41,010 bases of DNA from Bacteroidales bacterium. Lineage in GTDB: Bacteria; Bacteroidota; Bacteroidia; Bacteroidales; VadinHA17. A program made the translations under genes and the position numbers. Under the pieces are notes generated by a model. That model had not been told where the DNA came from. It worked only from the letters and a program-made list of their open reading frames with translations, and ran no database searches. Shown in pieces: positions 36,423 through 41,010 of the stretch; positions within the stretch are counted from its first letter, which is position 1; the number at the start of each line of letters is the position of its first letter. The stretch spans positions 1 through 41,010 of the forward strand of contig JADGPU010000019.1 in NCBI GenBank assembly GCA_017882305.1, in the 5' to 3' direction.

Positions 36423-37562
36423 TTAAAAATGCCAGCCCATAAGAACTATAAAAGCCATAACCAACACATTTACAAGATTGATCGGCAATAAGTATTTCCA
36501 TTCCAGTGTAAGTAACTGATCAATCCTCAATCGGGGGAAAGTCCATTTGAACCACATCATCATGAAGATTACAAAGAATGTTTTTCCTATATACCATATA
36601 AAAGGTGGAATGAAATCCATAATATGGTTAAAACCTTCCCAGTGACTAACATGAAATGGCATCCATCCTCCGAGGAAAACAGTTGCAGCTATTGATGAAA
36701 CAATAAACATATTGATATATTCAGCCAGGAAAAAGAAGGCGAATTTTATACCTGAATATTCAGTGTGATAACCTGCAGTCAGTTCTGATTCAGCTTCCGC
36801 AAGGTCAAATGGCCCGCGATTTGTTTCGGCAGTACTTGAAATAAGAAAAACTATGAAAGCTATAAATGCCGGAATATGACCTTTAAAGATAAACCAGCCA
36901 TCTCTTTGAGCTTCAACAATTACTGATAATTGCATGGAACCAGCCATAATAACAATTGTAATAAGTGCCAAACCAACTGATAATTCATAACTTACGATCT
37001 GAGCTCCGCTTCGCATTGCACCAATTAATGAATATTTGTTATTGCTTGACCAGCCGGCTAACAACACTCCTATAACTCCCATGGCTGAAACAGCAATAAC
37101 ATATAATACTCCTATATTGAGATCGATGGCATGTAATCCTTTGGCAAATGGAATAGCAGCGATAGCCATAAATGATGCTATAATAACAATATAAGGAGCA
37201 AGGTTAAAGAGAAACCCATCAGCATTCTTTATTGGCACCAATTCTTTGAAAAGCAGTTTGAAAAGATCCGCAATTGTCTGGAAAATTCCAAAAGGTCCGA
37301 CCCTGTTCGGTCCCAGCCTGTTCTGCATAAAGGCACATACTTTCCTTTCTGCATAAACCAGAAATAGTCCAACCAGTGCATAGAAGAGCAGGATTAAAAC
37401 TCCTATTATCAGCATCTCTGTAACAGTGGTCCAGAAGGGGGTCATAGCGTTATGAAGGCTTTTGTCGATCCATTCCGTAAGAGGGGAAAAATTGTAAACA
37501 ACTTTCCACCATGGAACTGATAACGAAGGGGAAGTATTTTGAGCGACAATCTCAGGTAGCAT
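36423..37562 (-). CDS. nuoH: NADH-quinone oxidoreductase subunit H
   Basis: 379 residues, about eight or nine helices. It joins the peripheral and membrane arms and forms much of the quinone pocket. Conserved: the matrix-side loop [12 protein letters not shown] followed by [13 protein letters not shown], the [20 protein letters not shown] loop with its acidic residues, and W-x-R-P-like sequence [14 protein letters not shown] near the end. The N terminus is about 40 residues longer than in E. coli. It is 36 nt after nuoD. Confidence 0.96.
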   Translation of the reverse strand: MLPEIVAQNTSPSLSVPWWKVVYNFSPLTEWIDKSLHNAMTPFWTTVTEMLIIGVLILLFYALVGLFLVYAERKVCAFMQNRLGPNRVGPFGIFQTIADLFKLLFKELVPIKNADGFLFNLAPYIVIIASFMAIAAIPFAKGLHAIDLNIGVLYVIAVSAMGVIGVLLAGWSSNNKYSLIGAMRSGAQIVSYELSVGLALITIVIMAGSMQLSVIVEAQRDGWFIFKGHIPAFIAFIVFLISSTAETNRGPFDLAEAESELTAGYHTEYSGIKFAFFFLAEYINMFIVSSIAATVFLGGWMPFHVSHWEGFNHIMDFIPPFIWYIGKTFFVIFMMMWFKWTFPRLRIDQLLTLEWKYLLPINLVNVLVMAFIVLMGWHF

Positions 37563-37598
37563 ATATTTTAACTTTTAACTTTTGTCTTTTGTCTTGAA

Positions 37599-38723
37599 TT
37601 ACCTGTCAATATCCGGTATTATCAGGTCCAGCGAACCTCCGATTGCAACAAGGTCAGCTATCTTGAATCCTTTTGCTATATGGTTAAGTACAGAAAGATT
37701 CGAGAAATTAGGAGATCTGAATTTTACGCGAAAAGGATTTTTATTGCCATCGCTTATAACAAATACTCCCAACTCACCACGTGCAGTTTCTACCCTCTGA
37801 TAATATTCGCCTTCAGGCAGTTTTATAACTGGCTTCATCTTTACGGCAAATTGTCCCTCGGGTATATTATCTATCAGTTGTTCAATGATATTCATCGATT
37901 CCCACATCTCTTCAATACGTGCAACATACCTGTGAAATGTATCCCCTTCCGTGAACAGAATCTCTTTGAACTGCACCCGGTCATATGCGCTGTAAGGCTC
38001 GTGTTTTCTTATGTCACATGAGAAGCCGGATGCCCTGCCGGTAGGACCTGTGACACCAAAAGATATTGCATCTTCCTTAGTTAATTTCCCGATTCCCTTG
38101 GTGCGTTCGTGAAAAATTACATTGCCGGTTAACAACTGATCATATTCTGGTAAAATTTTCCTGAAATATTTTATGAAATCCTTAACCCTTTTCTGAAAGT
38201 TGGGATGAATATCGTACATCAATCCACCAGGACAATTATAGCTGACGATCATTCTTCCACCGCAGGTCTCTTCAAAAATATCCAGGATTTTCTCCCTGTC
38301 GCGCAAACCATAAAAAAAGCAGGTCAGTCCGCCAAGATCCATCCCGAAACAGGCCCACCAAAGCTGGTGTGACTGAAGACGTGTGAGCTCCGACATAATT
38401 GTACGGATCACTTTTACCCTGTCGGGAATATCCACCTCAAGAGCTTTCTCTACATTCAGGCAAACTGCTTCATTATTGATATGTGCGGAAATGTAATCCA
38501 TTCTGTCGGTGAGATGAATGATCTGCGTATATGTCATACTCTCGCACATCTTTTCAATTCCACTGTGAATATATCCGACATGAGGCTGTATGTTCTTAAC
38601 CATTTCACCCTTCAGAGAAACCAAAAGTCTCAACACCCCATGAGTAGAAGGGTGCTGTGGACCCATATTTATAACATATTCCTGTTGTTCGTCGGGTACA
38701 GGGATTATTTCTTTCTCTTCCAT
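37599..38723 (-). CDS. nuoD: NADH-quinone oxidoreductase subunit D
   Basis: 374 residues. It is the 49-kDa subunit that builds the quinone-reduction site with NuoB. GPQHPSTHG (21-29) carries the quinone-site histidines; HVGYIHSGIEK and the terminal DLIIPDIDR end are conserved. It is free-standing, not fused to NuoC as in E. coli and several Bacteroidota. It starts 3 nt after the nuoC stop. Confidence 0.97.
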   Translation of the reverse strand: MEEKEIIPVPDEQQEYVINMGPQHPSTHGVLRLLVSLKGEMVKNIQPHVGYIHSGIEKMCESMTYTQIIHLTDRMDYISAHINNEAVCLNVEKALEVDIPDRVKVIRTIMSELTRLQSHQLWWACFGMDLGGLTCFFYGLRDREKILDIFEETCGGRMIVSYNCPGGLMYDIHPNFQKRVKDFIKYFRKILPEYDQLLTGNVIFHERTKGIGKLTKEDAISFGVTGPTGRASGFSCDIRKHEPYSAYDRVQFKEILFTEGDTFHRYVARIEEMWESMNIIEQLIDNIPEGQFAVKMKPVIKLPEGEYYQRVETARGELGVFVISDGNKNPFRVKFRSPNFSNLSVLNHIAKGFKIADLVAIGGSLDLIIPDIDR

Positions 38724-38726
38724 AAA

Positions 38727-39182
38727 TTATTTGGTAACGATATTTATATCATCAACATAGTCCTTCCGTAACGGGAAACCCCATGAATTGTCAAGGAACA
38801 GTCTTCGAAGGTCAGGATGATTATTAAATTTTATCCCAAGCAGATCGTAAACTTCCCTCTCGTGGAAATCAGCCGTCTGCCATATATCAGCTACTGAATC
38901 AAGAAGTGGATTCCCCCTGTCTGAAGTCCTTGTCTTTAATACAACAACATGGTCATATATTGTTGACCGGAGGTGATATATAACCCCGAGATCAACCCCA
39001 TAATCGACTCCGGTAAGGCAAAACAGATAATCAAAATGCGTCTCTTCTTTTTCTCTCAGTTGTCTGGCTAACTGATATAAAATGGAAGGAGTCACTGTTA
39101 CTTCAAGGTATTGCTTACCTTCCTTTATCTCAACGTCCCGGGCTATCGATTTTATGAATTCTCCTAATTGTATTTTATCCAT
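38727..39182 (-). CDS. nuoC: NADH-quinone oxidoreductase subunit C
   Basis: 151 residues, the 30-kDa subunit. The conserved C-terminal signature is present: IWQTADFHEREVYDLLGIKF followed by HPDLRRLFL and FPLRKDY. It lacks the long C-terminal tail of some homologues. It supports the NuoB-NuoD module and has no cofactor. It sits 31 nt after nuoB and 3 nt before nuoD. Confidence 0.96.
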   Translation of the reverse strand: MDKIQLGEFIKSIARDVEIKEGKQYLEVTVTPSILYQLARQLREKEETHFDYLFCLTGVDYGVDLGVIYHLRSTIYDHVVVLKTRTSDRGNPLLDSVADIWQTADFHEREVYDLLGIKFNNHPDLRRLFLDNSWGFPLRKDYVDDINIVTK

Positions 39183-39213
39183 TGATAATCAGATTTCTGA
39201 AATTGAAAGGTGC

Positions 39214-39774
39214 TTATTTATAATCATGAGAGGCATTTCTCACTTTCCTTGATTTAATGGTTTGTGTTTCAATCATTCGCTGTAGCTGAAGCATACCATA
39301 CAATAACGCTTCCGGACGTGGCGGGCAACCCGGGACATATACATCGACAGGGATTACATGTTCGACTCCTTTTACTACGCTGTATGAATTCAGGAAAAAT
39401 GGGCCACCCGAAATTGCGCATGCACCCATTGCCACTACATACTTTGGTTCAGACATCTCATCGTAAAGACGCTTTAGAACAGGTGCCATTTTATGAACAA
39501 TAGTCCCTGCAACAACAATCACATCTGCCTGCCGCGGACTCGCTCTGTATACTTCCATTCCGAATCTGGCAAAGTCGTGTCTTGCAGCTCCTGCAGCCAT
39601 CATTTCAATACCACAACATCTTGTTGCAAAGGTAAGTGGCCACAGCGAGTTCTTCCTTCCCCAGTTAATAACGTCATCAATTGTTGTTAATAGAATATTG
39701 GTTCCGGATGCATTAAGAAGATCAAGGCTTTCATTATCCCCGAATTCTTCTCTCTTCATTCCTTTTATTCCCAT
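39214..39774 (-). CDS. nuoB: NADH-quinone oxidoreductase subunit B
   Basis: 186 residues from the ATG at 39774. It holds cluster N2, the last step before quinone. Ligand cysteines are C53 and C54 (TRCCGIEMM), C119 (GACAISGG) and C150 ([12 protein letters not shown]). The reading frame is open 37 codons further upstream but that stretch overlaps nuoA and has no NuoB character; [11 protein letters not shown] is a plausible N terminus. The start overlaps the nuoA stop by 10 nt, indicating translational coupling. Confidence 0.97.
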   Translation of the reverse strand: MGIKGMKREEFGDNESLDLLNASGTNILLTTIDDVINWGRKNSLWPLTFATRCCGIEMMAAGAARHDFARFGMEVYRASPRQADVIVVAGTIVHKMAPVLKRLYDEMSEPKYVVAMGACAISGGPFFLNSYSVVKGVEHVIPVDVYVPGCPPRPEALLYGMLQLQRMIETQTIKSRKVRNASHDYK

Positions 39775-40115
39775 ATAAGCGCATGTTTTTTCCAGGCATA
39801 TAATAATCCCAGACCCAGTATGAAAAAGAATATTATTATTTCGACAAAAGCAGCTATGCCTGTTTCTTTCATTACTACAGCCCATGGAAATACAAGGACT
39901 GTCTCAACATCAAAGACCAGAAAAAGAATGGCAAAAAGATAATACCCGACATTAAATTGCAACCATGTAACACCCTCGGTTGGAATTCCACATTCATATG
40001 GTTCAAATTTCTGAGGATTTGTCGATCTTGGAGCGACAATTCCTGAAAAGATCAGGACTAATCCAACAAAACTGGCTCCAACAAGAAAAAAAAGAATTAA
40101 CCATTCATTATTCAT
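39765..40115 (-). CDS. nuoA: NADH-quinone oxidoreductase subunit A
   Basis: 116 residues, three helices, first gene of the operon. The loop [12 protein letters not shown] with the conserved cysteine (quinone-site gating loop), [18 protein letters not shown] and the following FPWA are typical. I start at the ATG at 40115; a GTG 11 codons upstream overlaps the predicted promoter and would add an atypical N terminus. Confidence 0.96.
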   Translation of the reverse strand: MNNEWLILFFLVGASFVGLVLIFSGIVAPRSTNPQKFEPYECGIPTEGVTWLQFNVGYYLFAILFLVFDVETVLVFPWAVVMKETGIAAFVEIIIFFFILGLGLLYAWKKHALIWE

Positions 40116-40147
40116 AGAAAATGGGATTAGGTTAAGGTAAAGCCGCA

Positions 40148-40155
40148 CAAAAATA
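40148..40155 (-). promoter_or_regulatory. Probable -7 box of the nuo operon
   Basis: TATTTTTG on the minus strand fits TAnnTTTG and gives a start near 40140, about 25 nt before nuoA. TTTC lies near the -33 position rather than TTTG. Confidence 0.5.
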
Positions 40156-40183
40156 GATTTTTTTTTTGTTTCCTGAAATGATT

Positions 40184-40329
40184 AACATGTGATATTAGTG
40201 ATATTTATCATGTTGCTGAAAAATGTACTGTTATTTATTTCACAGATTAGATGCATGTTACAGAAGGAAAAGAGAATCAGGAATTTTTCAGGATTTTAAT
40301 GAAATCCCAAAAATGACTTTTTTCATGTT
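40184..40329. promoter_or_regulatory. Candidate operator region with repeated CATGTT half-sites
   Basis: AACATG at 40184-40189 and CATGTT at 40209-40214 form an inverted repeat around TGATA...TATCA-like sequence. Two more CATGTT copies lie at 40254-40259 and 40324-40329. All are in the space between the divergent nuo and hdr genes, which otherwise holds no gene. A shared regulator is possible; the sites match no regulator I can name. Confidence 0.3.
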
Positions 40330-40404
40330 GTTAGAACTGTAATAATAGTTACTTTAGCGGGTTATAATAATTGTCATTTCGTATTCAGTACTAATTATAA
40401 TATT

Positions 40405-40977
40405 ATGAGTTCAGATACGCATCATTCCGGAATTTCCGGACTGGGAGGGGAAGTGTTGGAACATACGGAAGTAAAGGTTAACCATTGCTACCAATGTGGA
40501 AAATGTTCGGCTGGCTGTCCTCTTTCAGAAGAGATGGATTATCCCCCGAGTGTAGTTATGAGGATGCTGCAGACTGGCAACCCTGACCTTGAAGATAAAG
40601 TATTGCGCTCTTTCTCTATATGGGTATGCTTAACATGCGAGATGTGTTTTGCACGCTGCCCGATGAGCATTGATATTCCTAAAATGATGGATTTCCTGAG
40701 AGAGAAATCATTAAATGAGAAAAAAGCAAATCCCAAGGCAAAAGAGATTGTCGCATTTCATAAATCTTTTCTCGACTCAATACGATTTACAGGCAGGCTT
40801 TATGAAATAGGATTGTTTGTTGATTATAAAACCAGAACATTAAAAATTCTCGATGATCTGGCACTTGCTCCTAAAATGATGAAACGTGGTAAGCTGAATA
40901 TAATTCCTGAGTTGATAAAGGACCGATCAGGGGTAGCTGCAATCTTCAGAAAATCAAACAAAAAGAATAAATACTAA
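40405..40977 (+). CDS. hdrC: Heterodisulfide reductase subunit C-like iron-sulfur protein
   Basis: 190 residues, soluble. Two 4Fe-4S motifs: C28, C31, C34, C38 (CYQCGKCSAGCP) and C75, C78, C81, C85 (CLTCEMCFARCP), spaced as in HdrC. The remainder is helical (RSFSIWV, KMMDFLREKS), also HdrC-like. In methanogens HdrC wires HdrB to the flavin subunit HdrA; many anaerobic bacteria use HdrABC-type modules with NADH or ferredoxin partners. The hdrB gene begins 4 nt after the stop. It is transcribed away from nuo, sharing a 289-nt intergenic region. Confidence 0.9.
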   Translation: MSSDTHHSGISGLGGEVLEHTEVKVNHCYQCGKCSAGCPLSEEMDYPPSVVMRMLQTGNPDLEDKVLRSFSIWVCLTCEMCFARCPMSIDIPKMMDFLREKSLNEKKANPKAKEIVAFHKSFLDSIRFTGRLYEIGLFVDYKTRTLKILDDLALAPKMMKRGKLNIIPELIKDRSGVAAIFRKSNKKNKY

Positions 40978-40981
40978 TTAT

Positions 40982-41010
40982 ATGACTCTCGGATTTTATC
41001 CAGGTTGTTC
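40982..41010 (+). CDS. hdrB: Heterodisulfide reductase subunit B-like, first codons only
   Basis: From the ATG at 40982 the frame reads MTLGFYPGC and then the window ends. Y-x-P-G-C near the N terminus is the start of the first CCG (cysteine-rich) domain of HdrB, and HdrB directly follows HdrC in such operons. The rest of the gene is outside the window, so this rests on nine residues plus context. Confidence 0.75.

Noticed and set aside
39775..39885. N-terminal extension of nuoB overlapping nuoA
   Set aside because: The extension is out-of-frame nuoA sequence with no NuoB similarity; [11 protein letters not shown] at 39774 is a plausible start.

Overview
The window looks like a chromosomal segment of a member of the Bacteroidota, probably an anaerobic or microaerobic Bacteroidales-like lineage. 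The signs are an AT-rich sequence; -7 promoter boxes of the TAnnTTTG type; a secreted protein with a type IX secretion (T9SS) C-terminal sorting domain; a long SecA with a C-terminal zinc motif; WD40-like (PD40) lipoprotein repeats; a DUF6913-like gene between ligA and dapA; and an 11-subunit Nuo operon without nuoE, nuoF or nuoG. No tRNA, rRNA, CRISPR array, insertion sequence or prophage was seen. The genus cannot be named from the sequence alone.

Layout. (1) 1-458, minus: rpsF and the start of rpsR. (2) 658-7780, plus: dnaX, a PAS histidine kinase, a receiver-only response regulator, a ferritin, and a T9SS-secreted metallopeptidase, closed by a strong terminator. (3) 7897-11220, plus: secA, abutting tail to tail the minus-strand group dapA, DUF6913-like, ligA and amrS (11221-15967). 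(4) 16214-20688, minus: a membrane protein with a spermidine-synthase-like domain, a Memo-AMMECR1 fusion, and a SiaC-like protein. With amrS this gives all three parts of the 'AmmeMemoRadiSam' system. (5) 20928-25078, plus: argS, ffh, folD. (6) 25103-26113, minus: a PD40 lipoprotein. (7) 26447-29440, plus: TPR protein, phosphosulfolactate-synthase-like protein, aroE. (8) 29494-29847, minus: unknown protein. (9) 30059-40115, minus: nuoABCDHIJKLMN. (10) 40405 to the end, plus: hdrC and the first codons of hdrB, divergent from nuo.

Most genes are housekeeping: replication, protein export, aminoacylation, one-carbon, lysine and shikimate metabolism, and respiration. The observations most worth following are these. 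dnaX carries an A10 run containing an in-frame A-AAA-AAG slippery heptamer, with a Shine-Dalgarno-like GAGGAG 11 nt upstream and a -1 frame stop one codon downstream. This is the arrangement that makes gamma from tau in E. coli, so a 375-residue gamma-like product is predicted. The AmmeMemoRadiSam proteins appear to carry export signals and sit beside a membrane protein that combines a heme-b-like N-terminal helix bundle with an aminopropyltransferase-like domain lacking the usual acidic active-site motif. A family of long imperfect hairpin repeats built from CTTTGTG/CTTAGTG units spaced about 10-12 bp occurs between operons. The Nuo complex lacks its NADH-oxidising module and lies divergent to HdrBC.
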